From Protopterus annectens (lineage: Eukaryota > Chordata > Ceratodontiformes > Protopteridae): 64,000 bases of DNA. The notes below the pieces were generated by a model. That model did no database searches and was not told the origin of the DNA. It saw only the letters and a program-made list of their open reading frames with translations. Below, piece by piece: positions 10,781 to 24,850 of the stretch; within the stretch, counting starts at the first letter, position 1; every line of letters begins with the position of its first letter. Made by a program: the position numbers and the translations under genes. Location of the stretch: positions 473,552,052-473,616,051 of the forward strand of contig NC_056738.1 in NCBI RefSeq assembly GCF_019279795.1, given 5' to 3'.

Positions 10781-11311
10781 GCAAGAAATTTCAGATATAT
10801 CCACAGCGTACACCTTCGGTTTCTGGGTTTTAGCTAGGACAACGGTAGACACGCCTTTTGCAATCCTGAGCAACTCATGTCAAACACAAGCCACTCTGCT
10901 CCAGTAAGCTTACAGTCTTTCAGACATATCCCCTCATGATGTCACTTATCTTCTACTCTACTACTCCCCTACTCCTATACTTACACTCTAGGGACATGGC
11001 TCACATAACAGGGAAAATTGGGATTCACTATCCTTATCCTCATTTGCATAGGATTGCCTACTAATGCTTAGTTACATCTCTCAAACTGAGCTTCCCCCCT
11101 TAGCAACCACTACTCAGTAGTCATGTTGTCTTCAGCCTGCCATTCACCTGCATGGCAGAATAATCTTTTTATTAAACATGCCCAGTTTTGGCTATTTTTA
11201 ATTATTTTCTGGTTTTTAAAGCACTGCACATTTGCACGGCACTGCACTATGCTTAAACATTGGAGATCGGGGGAAAAAAATTTGATTTTTATAAATTTTC
11301 AACCTATAAAA

Positions 11312-11568
11312 ATGCCAATGGCCTTATATTTGGCCATTGGCATGCTTCCTCAACTGCATGCATCCTTTATTTGGAGCTGTCATAGCTCCATTTTGCTATT
11401 TGCAGAACGGTACTCCATTACCAACGGAGTACATTTCTGCAAGTAACTCTACTCTTCCACGGACAGATTAGTGTTTCCTGGATCACAAATTTACCTTATT
11501 TGCATAGCTTTCAGCAGCAAATAAGGTAATTTGCATATCATAACACTGTCCGTGCAAGAGTAGTTTTA
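11312..11568. repeat. Run of consecutive hairpins
   Basis: Four palindromes follow one another. ATGCCAATGGCC pairs with GGCCATTGGCAT at 11312-11343. TGGAGCT pairs with AGCTCCA at 11371-11389. GTACTCC pairs with GGAGTAC at 11410-11432. A larger stem has outer arms at 11445-11476 and 11541-11566 (CTACTCTTCCACGGACAG against CTGTCCGTGCAAGAGTAG) and an inner stem of TTACCTTATTTGC with GCAAATAAGGTAA. Such nested fold-backs are typical of MITE ends or of the subterminal zone of a DNA transposon. Membership in the neighbouring Harbinger element is inference. Confidence 0.75.
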
Positions 11569-11639
11569 GGAGCTCTCATGCACGCCCCTGCCGGCTATTG
11601 CTGAATCTCTCAGCAGACATACTGCCTGTCTGAAGTCTT

Positions 11640-11682
11640 ACACTACTCTTAGACTCAGGGCAAGCGTTCGTGAATCCGGCCC
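11640..11682. repeat. Possible DNA-transposon terminal repeat end
   Basis: The stretch finishes with GTTCGTGAATCCGGCCC. On the opposite strand it starts GGGCCGGATTCACGAAC, which resembles Harbinger-type ends of other vertebrates as I recall them. I could not find the matching left end in this window, so the call is weak. Confidence 0.3.
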
Positions 11683-14545
11683 ATAATGTTTTCCATTTAC
11701 CAAGGCAGTTCTTTGTTCACTGAATTTTTTTAAATCTTTTTCGGTAGTCCTGCCTTACATCTGCTTTGACAAAAACATCTTACATCTTGATAGGCAGGTT
11801 CGAAGCTACTGCACTCAGAATGTTTAACAATATCATTGCAAAGAGAGTAAATATCACTTTTGCATTCAACAGGTTATTTTTATACTATTTAACAAGAATG
11901 GGCATGCATTTTCAATTTGTCTTATCAAATAATCTTGTTAATTCATTGAACAACTCCTTGTCTTCAGTAATGTCATTAAGGAACTTAGGTAACTATTTAG
12001 GAACTCACCCAACAGCAAAGTGCTTCAATGTCCCATATGATTCATACTTAAAAAGTTTATTTTCCAAGTCTTTATTTAAATGAAAAAAATGAAAACAGTC
12101 TTATCATTGCAGTTAACTAGAGAGTGGTCCACATGGTCCGTCTCTGCTGATGGATTTTTAAGTTAGGATAAAAAAAATGAAATCTGTGAATGCAGGAGTA
12201 GTTCTCCCAGAAGGCCTTTCAGCTAGTTCAGCAGCATGGTTATCCACTTGACCTGCTACTACTGTATCTTTTTGGCATATCAGGATCATGCAGAAATACA
12301 TGCAAAATTCCCACTGATTCTAAAGGGTATTGTAAAGCCTGGCATATGGCTGTCAGACCAGCATGGAATACAAGTCGAGACAATGAATTTAAGTCCATAG
12401 TACAACAAAATAAATCTTATAAATTTATAACACTGCCAGTAAGAATGAAACGAACTAGAAAACAATAAAATAGTTAAGAATAGTGTAAGTCCACAAAACA
12501 TATCAAAGATAAAAAACAAAACCAAATAGAGGAATTCAGAGTAAAGATGAGAATTTTACAGCACAGCTGAGTTCTATGGTATTGCTGCATGCTTGTGTCA
12601 TTTTGAGATCTGGCAAGGAATGCAGTAACATATAGCTGCAGCTAACAGCAGGTAACCACAAGGAGGACAGCAGTTTCTAATAGGGGCCATCAGATAGACC
12701 AATGTAGATGGGCACAAGCAAATGGCAACTCTGTTTTTCCTATGAATAGGTAGGAAATGGGGCAGATGGGAATATAAGGGGGGGGGACAACAAGAAGATG
12801 TAACTATAGAAAGGTAACATAAAGAATAAATGGTTGGGAGGACTTTTTTGGGACAGATTCTCTTTAGCAATTTTTTTTAAAAGATGGATAGATGGGAAAC
12901 TCATCAAGGGATGGTTGTCAGTGGGAAAGAGGGAGAAGATTAGGTAACAGGGCAGATAGAAAACAGAAATACTGAGAGAGAGCTATACACACAAATGGTG
13001 GGGAGGACAATGGAGAGACACATATAGCAGTAGAGGGTATACATTGGTGATGTGGAAGGCTCAACAATAAATAAGGAGTAGGGGTGATACATAAGGAAGG
13101 GGACACACTGGGTAGTGGCCAGGCCAGTCCAGGGGACAACCAATCCAGGAAACACTCGCCTTAGTGTCCAATGTTATGGGCTTGGCTGCCACTCTGGAGG
13201 CCCAGAGGATGGGGCCCTGACAGTCATTTGACACCACAGTTGTGCCAGAAATCACTTTATGCTGTCAAGGTGGGAATCAAGTTGCTTCTACACCTTAGCA
13301 GTGACCAGCCTTCACAAATCATAGCTGAACACCAGTGGAGTCCCTCTGGACACCCTTACCAAATGGCAGATAAAGACACCAGTGACTTCTCTGGGTTATC
13401 TCTAGCAGATGAACTATTATCCGCTTCCTGAAAGGCAGATTTATTGAGTATTGGTGACTCAGTGTCAGATGCAGCAGCTGCAAGAGACCAAGGGGAGTGT
13501 AGCTTCTCCTCCTCTTCCTTCACAACTGGACTGGGTTCAAACTATTACACACATAGACACCTATGATACAAACACTGCATTTATTTGTAGAACAGTCTTG
13601 GGCAGAACACATACTCATTCTGATAACTGGAGAAGTAGTCTTACCTTCTGTGGCACCAAACCATGTTAAAGGAATGGTCCTCTGCAATTGCAAAGCCAAG
13701 CATTTACTTACACAACACTGTACATAGTACAAGACAATGGTAGCATGCCTCCCCTCCCTGAGACAACTGCTTACAGTATAACCCTGGTCTACTCCCCTGA
13801 AGCTGTGCAAAGACAACATCTACACAGGGCATTTTGGAGATACTGAGTGTGCACTGTGGCTTGCAGGAGGATATTAATCAACTTCACAGTGACCTGGAGT
13901 ATACAGATAAGGTCCAGATATTTCTGCTGAGGTTACTGGGGGTGAGTTTGCCTCCAATAGGTGCATCCATGAGGATACTGTAACCAAACTTTGGACTACC
14001 TCTACAGGCCATGCAGTCTTTGGGAATCTTTACATACAAGGTGGTCAGACTCAGGCTGTCCCATGTCAGACTACAGAGACCACTGGTGAGACAGCATCAG
14101 TGTCAGCTACAGTCAAATGGCCAGACATCTCAGTCATGGGTATGATCCAGGCAAATGGGTAGCAGTGATCCATGGGCTCATTTCACAGGACACCTTGTCA
14201 GTGTACACACACATGGCCATTTAGTTCTGCCTTTTTCCTACCATGCACCAAATATAGCCAACACCAGAAGAACAGTGGATACTGAAATGGTTGCATTTTG
14301 GCTGTCCAACTTCATCAGTGAAGTATAAGATACCTGACTCCTCACAAGCTCCCAGAGTATGATCTTACACCACATTGCAGTGCTGCAGTCTCCAGTCATA
14401 ATGTCACTAGTGCAAGTGATAATGACTGTGCCCTGCTCACCCCCTCACCTGCATGGATATGGAGGCATTGGATACACATTCTGGAAAGTCCATGAGTTGT
14501 GCCACATAGCATGAATTTGATACTGCATGCATTATTTAATCTATG
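11683..14545. other. Unrecognised sequence
   Basis: Nearly 3 kb without a gene or repeat I can name. Frames up to about 105 codons (for example 11766-12083 plus) have no family motif. A short G-run lies near 12780. Confidence 0.45.
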
Positions 14546-14549
14546 TTGC

Positions 14550-15560
14550 CTGTGTTATGGCCCATAGCTGCGGACCAGATGCTGCCTCTTTGCCAGTGTT
14601 CTGCAATATACTGTACCCTTCTCTACAGTGGCTATGGTACTGCTGCTGCATGTATTGCCCCTGATGCTTCACTCTTCCCTTCTGTTGCTGCTATGATTTA
14701 TACAGCAGAATGTGCCATAATGATCAACTGCTGCTCCATTTGTGCCTTGCTGTGGAGCATGGCACACACAGTAACTATCTTGTTACATATGTCCCAGATA
14801 TATTGCAGCTCCATTCTTGGAGTGTCTCGTATCATAAGCATCATTTCATTAGTCAAACAAAATTGCACCACTGTGTTTCTGGTTTCTGCATGTGCTATAT
14901 TATAGGTCATTTCCTGCATGTTCTGAGGGCTGCATATCCATTTGTTCAACCAGGATTCAATGGCATATTTTGCATATCCTGCAACATACCATAAACAAAT
15001 TATTATATAAGACTTGCTCCTAGCATGCATGATACCTTTGTGTATATGCTTGTCTATGTGGCCTGAATGTGCACTTACTAATCAGATAACCTGAGGGAAT
15101 CCCCTCACAGGAACCATCGGTATAAGTCAACATGTACCATGTAAGTTAATCATGGGCACTGACTGGGTGCCTCACAAACACATTATAAATAATGCTCTGG
15201 GCATCATAGACTTCCTGACATTTCAGAGAGTTGATGACGCTCTTCCTGTTCATGCATCACAGGATCCCTGGGTTAGGTGGGACCTTGAGAGGAAGGTACA
15301 ATCTCTGGAACCTGGGACCTCAGAAAAATTGGTCCTCACAAAACACTTGCATAGTATTGCCTCTCTCTTCTGGTGTTCAGAGGAGCCAGATCTGCTCCTC
15401 CATATGTTGTAGCATAATACTGAAAACTGGCTTAGGACTGCTAAGGCTGATACCTGCAATATTCCTAAATGTGTCCCCTGTAGCTTACTGGAAGGTCACT
15501 GTAGCAAAGATTTTTAATGCTACACATACCTTTGGGTTCACAGAAACTGGTATTAAATAT
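14550..15560 (-). pseudogene. Decayed PIF/Harbinger transposase
   Basis: The minus-strand frame at 15030-14698 aligns with the catalytic C-terminal part of the intact copy. GYAKYAIESWLNKWI corresponds to GYALGPWLMTPI, and NIAHAETRNTV to NEAHAQTRNVI, and IVTVCAMLHSKAQ to IVMVCAMLHNMIL. Further upstream on the minus strand, between about 15560 and 15420, a broken frame reads FATVTFQ and ATGDTFRNIAGIS, matching LATGTFQRPTGDMMGIS. Multiple stops and frameshifts are present, and the catalytic E is lost (RNTVVQFC in place of RNVIERMF). It lies on the same strand as the intact transposase, about 4.2 kb to its right. It is an older relative, not an exact duplicate. Confidence 0.75.
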
Positions 15561-16300
15561 ACACCATTCTATTCCTCTTATGGACAAAACAATTCAACTA
15601 GTTATCTTACAGTCTCCCTGTACAGTCAAAAAATGGTCCATTATTGGCATTTTATGTGGTGTTGTATCTCATTCAGTAGCACTGAAGGCCAAGATACCCA
15701 ATATTACAAGCAGTGGTTCTGATGGAGGTTACCAATACACAATACTGTGCTACTGCCGCTGTTATTTCATAAGATGGCTTCTATCAAGTACACAATAAAT
15801 CTCAGCATTCAAAATAGGTAGATGCAGCTATGAAGAGCCCCCCTTCCTTTTATACGTCTTTGAAGTGGCCCCACCACCTTGGGTTCCTTCACTGGCATAT
15901 TCTGTCTCACTCATTTGTGTATTTGTGTGGTGGTTTTCATTTCAATGCCATTATGTTCTCACTGGACTGCGATGTATACTGCACTACTGCAAAGACATGC
16001 AACCTGCTTCTCAGAACTAACCCCATCCTGTGCATCACTACTACCCACTCAGTTTTGTACTGTTTTAATTCACTGTGAATGCCAACCTTAAAGGTAACAC
16101 TTTTTCTAAGGGAGTAAAGTAATATCACTTTTCAAATATAACTGACTCTCATTCTGTCATTATGAAAAAAATACACATGCATTATGTTTTTATTATTACC
16201 GTGTGTTGCTATTGTTTTAAGCAAAAGACAGCTTAAATAAGTATAAAAATAAGCATGTGTTTGTTTTAACTGGTGGCAATTTGATGCCAAGAAACACATT
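15561..16300. other. Unrecognised sequence
   Basis: No recognisable gene or repeat. It may include further diverged transposon sequence. Confidence 0.4.
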
Positions 16301-16308
16301 AGTGCATA

Positions 16309-16365
16309 TGATATGATATGATATGGTATGATATGGTATGATATGATATGATATGATATGACATA
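16309..16365. repeat. (ATATG)n pentanucleotide microsatellite
   Basis: About eleven units of TATGA with two TATGG variants. Confidence 0.95.
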
Positions 16366-16980
16366 TTAATCCCATGTTAAAAGTTCAGTTTAGTAAAAGG
16401 CATGTAACTGTCAAATAACAGTGTTTTAAATAATTTTTATTTATTAAATATTTTACCAACTTCTATTGTGGGTGGTTATTTAGAAAGTACCTGGGAGTAT
16501 TAATGCTTTATAACACCAGGGTCACTCCAAAAAGCCTTACTGCTTGGATAACATGCTACCTTACATATCAGGAGTTATTTTACCCAATATAATTGAACAC
16601 CCCTTTTGAAGGGTATCATGGTATTTTCACTGATGGCAGCATTACCATGGAGTTTGGGAAAGAGGAAATAGCAGGTAAATCTGTACCAGTCTTTCCCAAG
16701 AGTGTTTGTATGTGTGATTATCAAATATTTAAAAGTGAGTGTGTCAAATACCTAGAACTGGGACACAGTGCTCTGCAGTGGTTAGTGCAGAGACTCATTT
16801 GGGAACCTGGAGTGAAGCATCCCATGTTTGGAGCTTGTACCCAGTGTACTCTTAGGGGGACATTGTTTGTTCTATCCCTGCATTCAGTGATACTCCCTTA
16901 CCAGAGAAAGTGGTGAGGAGTGAGGATCCTTAGTTACTGCCCCAGGTTAAAGTAGGGTGTATATGGTTTACCTTTATATC
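16366..16980. other. Unrecognised sequence
   Basis: No defensible gene. A box-A-like word (CTGCAGTGGTTAGTGC) occurs near 16774 but lacks a good box B. Confidence 0.4.
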
Positions 16981-17559
16981 GTCGATCACACATGATCAAC
17001 CGGCCACTTAATCGACTCATTTAAGTGAACCGAAACCGCAACAAATTTTAAATATCGAAAATATGTCAAATTTCGACATTTCCGGCCGCGCCACACTTCC
17101 ACACCAGTGCTACCATGGGTCAAAAAGGGGCGAGGTTTTGCCATTCGCTTATGCGGAATTCAACGTTGGAGACATTCGCACTTCGGTTTTTGCGGAAGCC
17201 ATTTCGCCCATATTGGGATCGACGATGTAAAGGTAAAGGTAAACCTATATATATATATGTATATATATATGGATTCACTTCAGAATCTCAAAATTCCAAA
17301 ACATCGAATTTCATATGATTGAGAACAGATGATCGATGTTTCGGAATATCAAAATTCCGAAACAAATCCAAAAAAGAACCCCCCTCCGCTACTTAAATAT
17401 TCCAACTCTGAGATCGCACTACATGAGGAAAAGGGAAATCTCTCATTCTGCGCTGTATGCAGATCTCTGTTCACAATGTCAGGATTCCGAAAGTTCGATC
17501 ATATGGTCTCGGCCATATGAATTTCGATCTTTCAGGATTTCGGCATTGAGAAGTATTCC

Positions 17560-17609
<50 letters not shown>

Positions 17610-17990
17610 CACACATATATAATGGATCTATGTCAGATCATCAACTTTTCAGAAACTTGAAAAAAATATCGAAGAAACCATATACTCAAATTTCTGAAAA
17701 CTCGAACATCACAAAAACTCACAAAAATCTACCTGTTTTACATTTTTGGAAGGAGCCAAGCCCCCCCCCCCCCGAACTCCCCATGCGGGAGGGTTGCACA
17801 TTCACCCCCTGCAAATTATATATACTAACACTGACATTGCACTAACTTGAGAAAAAGGGTAAATTTCCTGATCCTTGCTGTACTGCAATCTCCATTCAAA
17901 AGCTTCAAGTTTTCAAAAACTCGATCATATAGTCTTGAACATATGGAGTTTGAGTTTCTGAAAACTTGATCTACTGATAGGGATGCATAA
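16981..17990. repeat. Unclassified CpG-bearing repeat with two diverged internal copies
   Basis: The base composition changes sharply here. CpG words such as TTCGGAAT, ATTTCGA, CCGAAAC and GATCGA are frequent, unlike the flanks. Two stretches are homologous: 17385-17530 (GAGATCGCACTACATGAGGA, then TTCGATCATATGGTCT) and 17818-17965 (GACATTGCACTAACTTGAGA, then CTCGATCATATAGTCT). The second has lost most CpGs, as expected after methylation decay. An (AT)n tract and a run of about 14 Cs separate them. Many short palindromes of the TTCGGAA/TTCCGAA type occur. I do not recognise the family; no coding frame stands out. Confidence 0.6.
17563..17606. repeat. (AT)n microsatellite
   Basis: AT dinucleotide run between the two halves of the unclassified repeat. 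Confidence 0.95.
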
Positions 17991-18004
17991 GATATGGCAC
18001 AGAA

Positions 18005-18150
18005 GATAGTGTTGTTGCATCACAGCAAGCGGTTCACCATTTTGATTTTCAGCTTGGGTGCCTTCTATGCACGGTTTGCATGTCCTCTCTCCCTTTCAAA
18101 TGAGTTTCTTCAAGGTGCTCCAGTTTTCTGCCACGTGCAGTAGGTAGGAA
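18005..18150 (+). repeat. SINE fragment (relative of the 24.6 kb SINE)
   Basis: CATCACAGCAAG, then GTGCCTTCTATGCACGG, GCATGTCCTC and GGTGCTCCAGTTTTCTGCCACG match in order the body of the SINE at 24590-24850. The Pol III boxes are eroded. Confidence 0.65.
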
Positions 18151-18338
18151 AGGACACTCTGGTTGCAGATGAGAGTGCATGTATGTTAGAACAAACATGA
18201 CAGGACTAGCCACCTGGCAGTGTAAACATTGGGTCTAGATGATGGTCACTGTTGATGTGACATCCTCATCCTATGTGCAAAATGGGACAAAGGGGGTTAT
18301 AGTTGGATGTATTTGGAAATGTATTACTACACACAGAC

Positions 18339-20760
<2,422 letters not shown>

Positions 20761-20763
20761 AGC

Positions 20764-20815
20764 ATATACCAATGGAAAAAGGTCCGGTCACCCGGAATTT
20801 TTTCCATTGGTATAT
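20764..20815. repeat. Fold-back hairpin 1
   Basis: ATATACCAATGGAAAAA (20764-20780) is the exact reverse complement of 20799-20815. A further inner stem TCCGG/CCGGA (20783-20787 and 20092-type position 20792-20796) closes on a TCAC-containing loop. Confidence 0.85.
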
Positions 20816-20877
20816 ACTGTAACTTTTCATTTTTTTTAACAAAAATAAATAAATAAAATCAGAAATCCAGACATACA

Positions 20878-20977
20878 AGAGAGACAAGACAGAGAAAATA
20901 CTAGGAAAATCAGGTACGTTATTCAAAACTAAAGACATGTACCTGATTTTCCTTGCATTTCCTCCATTCTGTCTCTC
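20878..20977. repeat. Fold-back hairpin 2
   Basis: Arms at about 20878-20916 and 20938-20977 pair with a few mismatches around a 21-base loop. The innermost part, GGAAAATCAGGTAC against GTACCTGATTTTCC, is perfect. Pairing may continue outward into the flanking A/T tracts. Confidence 0.8.
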
Positions 20978-21190
20978 TCCTACCCCTAAACTGTCAGAAA
21001 CTTTTTTTTATTTAAAAAAAAAAAGAAAAGAAAAGAAAAAAGGAGCAACAGAGACCTTCTTTTATCTGTTGCTTCTTTTCCAAAGCACTGATGTAGTGGG
21101 CATGCGTGGGAACGCAAGCCCATCCACATGTGCAGTACATCAATAAAAGCAACAGGATATATAGCAGAAGTGGAAGGACACCACAATGTC

Positions 21191-21255
21191 ATTATACAAA
21201 GACATTATTTAAGAAAGGTAAGTAACTTTTTTCTTAAATAATGTCATTGTATAAT
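21191..21255. repeat. Fold-back hairpin 3
   Basis: A 26-base arm at 21191-21216 pairs with 21230-21255 with about one mismatch; the core is ACATTATTTAAGAAA against TTTCTTAAATAATGT. The loop is 13 bases. Confidence 0.85.
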
Positions 21256-22299
21256 AGCCCTTATGATTAAGCCACACCAACCATTGGTAAATCTTAATAT
21301 ATCGCACTGATATCATTGGTTATTGCTATATTAAAGGAGGAGGAAGTTCTAATATACCTGAGTGGAGGGAAAGGAACAAGAATAATAACATGACTTTTTC
21401 CCAGGATCCACCAGTGTCCAACCGTGTACAGGCAGATCACTTATATGAAGAAATCTGCTATGCATGCAGTTTGAAGTAACCCGAACTGAACTACCAGACC
21501 AAAGGCATTTTGATTAATAATACTGTAATAATTAAGTGTACATATTCCACAGGAGAATTTCTTAATTTTTTTTTTTCTTAAAGAAAATACTTTTGTCACA
21601 CCATTTGAAATGCTGGCTTCTCCCAAGTACTAATGTCATATGCAGCTAAAAAGCTTTAGCTGGCAACACACAAATTAGCTGTAGGTGTCCAAGATCTAAC
21701 TAAAGCAGTTGCTAAGAAGTCGAAACAACTGTTTCATGAACATCTGTAAAGGTTAACACCAAATGTATGTCTGACAGTCATCACCTCCCTATCTCATGTT
21801 TTCCTTTCTTATCTTTGCACTAGCTTGTAAGAAGGACTACAGGAACTGCATGTCTGCCTCTCAGGCTGGAATTCTGCACAGAGTAATGGACCACTAGGTG
21901 CTTCCAGTGCTCCCCTGTTACAATGCTTCAATGATCTTGCAAACATTGAAAGGATTGTACATCAAGACCAGTTCATTTTCCTTAAAAGGCAGAGCACTCA
22001 CTTGCATCCCATGGAGTGTCTCCACCCTTCCACTTCATCCTGGTTATTCAGAATCCCATTAAATGGTTCAGTCCCAACCCTATGCTTGTGAACAGTCTAA
22101 AAGGAGAGGAATCAAAGGCAAGTGTAAGGGCAGCAGCAGGTAGGAAACATACAGAGGCCTGAACTATCTAATAAAATCTAGATGGAAAACTGCAAGTGCC
22201 ATTAACTCTCTTCAGTGGAGGCCCAGGGGAAAAAGCTCAAAACGATTTACATAGATTTCCAATGAAGTAGTTGATCTATATAAAATCACACATTACACA

Positions 22300-22300
<1 letters not shown>
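21256..22300. other. Unrecognised sequence
   Basis: No recognisable gene or repeat. Confidence 0.45.

Positions 22301-22301
<1 letters not shown>

Positions 22302-22367
<66 letters not shown>
22302..22367. repeat. (AT)n microsatellite
   Basis: Pure AT dinucleotides followed by an AAAATAATAATAAATAATT stretch. Confidence 0.96.
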
Positions 22368-22372
<5 letters not shown>

Positions 22373-22720
22373 ATAATAAATAATTGGATAAAATTAAATT
22401 AAAAAAATAAAAACTTATGCTTCTGTACCATTGATGCAGAAATGCCTAAATAAAAGACTGAAAGTCTCTGAGAGGCACTGAACAGTCATCTTGTAGACTT
22501 TAAAGTTGAGTCTGTCTGGAACGGGAACTTTCCTGTTTGGTGTGTTCTTCATGGCCTTCCCAACTTCACTGTTTGTGACCTAAGTAACCATGGGAAGGTT
22601 AGCATTTGCTAAAAAAGTAGTCTAACATCTCCACTGAGCCTTCCTTAGGATGAGGCCAGATTTGCATTCAACAATTTGTAGACTGCCACAAATTCTTTAT
22701 CTCCTATGTTTTAGCGTAAA

Positions 22721-23008
22721 TCTCACCTTTAGAACTACAGTAGATCCCTGGAACCAGACATTTTGTCAGCTGTTGCTTAGCTCTGAAAAATAAACAGCAC
22801 TGGGATATTTCCAAAAACCCATGAGCCCACATTTATTCTCTGAAGACAGAAGTGGGCCCTCCCATCTCACCTTTAGAACTACAGTAGATCCCTGGAACCA
22901 GACATTTTGTCAGCTGTTGCTTAGCTCTGAAAAATAAACAGCACTGGGATATTTCCAAAAACCCATGAGCCCACATTTATTCTCTGAAGACAGAAGTGGG
23001 CCCTCCCA
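22721..23008. repeat. Exact 144-bp tandem duplication
   Basis: Unit one (22721-22864) and unit two (22865-23008) both start TCTCACCTTTAGAACTACAG and end GTGGGCCCTCCCA. I see no difference between them, so the duplication is either very recent or an assembly effect. Confidence 0.93.
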
Positions 23009-24589
23009 TACTTTTTGGTCCCTAACTGTTTCTGCAGTATTCATACTTTTACAATGAAATACCCCCTCTAAAGCTTGTCATTTTATAGATATGTGCCCTA
23101 GCCAACTTCTGCTCCACCTGGACTATATGGACATCATTTTTTTGCATATGCTGAAGCTTAACTGAATTACATACATCTTTAATTTCAAGCTTTAATGAAT
23201 CTGAACAAACCGGAAATCCAATGGGGATTATGTAGATGTAGTGGTCAACACCTCTTTTGATCACCCAGTAAGATGTCATCCCATAAAGTGAGAGGGTGTG
23301 CACCCCAAGTTTTATGATATTTTGAGGACTCAAACAGGTGAAACTGATATAATACCATTGAGTAATCAGTTAAAGGGGCAAAGAGAATATCAGCACTGGC
23401 ACCCTGCACCATTACCTTTGTACCAACTGCCACTAATGTATGGAAGTAGGCCTAGAGATTGCTGGGGTCATGAAGGTGAAATAATCTGCATTAAGATGGA
23501 GTACTCTTTGAGCATTCTACAGGGTTATGGACTTCTGAAAAGCACAAATATTCTTTTGGGAACCATAATGTTTTTCTGCTCTTTCCTCTCATAGAAATCA
23601 TCATTATATTGAAATCACCTGCCGAAAGATCAGTAGATTGTTAGTGAACCCTTGAGTTTACTCTAGGAAACAACTCCATAAACAACTGTTTACTATGTCT
23701 CCTGGGTTCATAAATACTACCAATTATTATAGGTCATAAAGGGTGCCACATGTGGTTTATATTAGCCATACCCTTCCCTATGTTCCTCGGTTCTAGTACC
23801 TTCCACTTCAGTCATTTTCTGAGAAGAATAGTTGAATCAGTTTCACACTGAAAGCTCATGTTAGCTTAAAAGCTGTTCACACCGAAACTATGAAAAATAC
23901 AAACATATTTCAACACATTTCATTCCTGAAAATATACAATGTCAAATATATACATATCCATATTCTAGTAGCAGAATACTTTGTGGGGAAATTAAAACCC
24001 ATAACAGGAATCTAATTTAACTCTTGTACACTCATATATAAACAGTAAAATAATTTTACGTTAGCATGTCAGAGAAATGAAATGAGTTATATGCCTAGCA
24101 ACTCATAAGCCTGAAACAAATTTCATATTTTCTAATATGCAGTAAGAGAGTACCGACTCGTTACTTAATCCAAGCAAGGTAAAATCCAAGAGCTCTCACA
24201 ATGCTCATTTTAAAGTTAAAGGAAGCAAGCAAATTTTGTTACCCACCCTGTTAAGTTGAGAAGCATTTAAGCAGGTTTTGTACCTCTAACCCATTTTTAA
24301 GTTTTTTCTGGATCGCACAATGTTTTGTTCCCTTTGCCATTACTATTTGCTAGGGTTGGAGCCCCACAGACTGACTTTTCTGTATACTTCACCATCTCAT
24401 GCATCCATTAAGCTGATTGCTTTTATGATGGCTACTCACTCAGTGGGTTAGAGTGATTTGGCACGGGTTCTTCACTGTTCCTTTCCTTTTCTATTTTTAC
24501 TAGGCTCAGAAGTAGATTTCCACTTGTACATTTTTCAGATGATCCTGTCGTATGACTGCTGCTTGGTGAAGTAGAAAGTGCAGCAAACT
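23009..24589. other. Unrecognised sequence
   Basis: No recognisable gene or repeat over about 1.6 kb. Confidence 0.45.
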
Positions 24590-24850
24590 TTGCCATTACA
24601 GCCACTACTCAGCATTGTTGCCTCACAGCAAGAAGTTCTCCAGTTCAATTCTCGGCTGGAGTGCCTTCTGCATGGAGTCTGCATGTCCTCCCTCCATTCA
24701 TTTAGGTTTCCTCAAGGTGTTCCGGTTTCCTCCCACGTTTCAAAGACATACGTCTGGATCATTTCTCCCTGGGCCTCTGCTGAAAATTGGCTTTGTTCCA
24801 AGTCGAACCTTCCTGGTAAACAAATGTTAAATAAAATTAAAAAAAATAAC
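24590..24850 (+). mobile_element. tRNA-derived SINE with L2-type 3' tail
   Basis: The head reads GCATTGTTGCCTCACAGCAA and carries AGTTCAATTCTC near 24642, a slightly decayed box B. The body (GTGCCTTCTGCATGGAGTCT, GCATGTCCTC, TTCCGGTTTCCTCCCACG) ends in TTTCTCCCTGGGCCTCTGC, TGAAAATTGGC and CCTGGTAAACAAATGTTAAA. This tail is closely related to the 3' end of the L2-like LINE at 42990-43075 (TTCTCCCCGGGCCTCTAC, GTCAACAAATGTAAAATAAA). A shared tail is the usual sign that a SINE is copied by that LINE's reverse transcriptase. Transcription would be by RNA polymerase III. Confidence 0.8.

Noticed and set aside
16770-16830. tRNA-like head
   Set aside because: The box-A-like word is good, but no box B at a suitable distance could be found.
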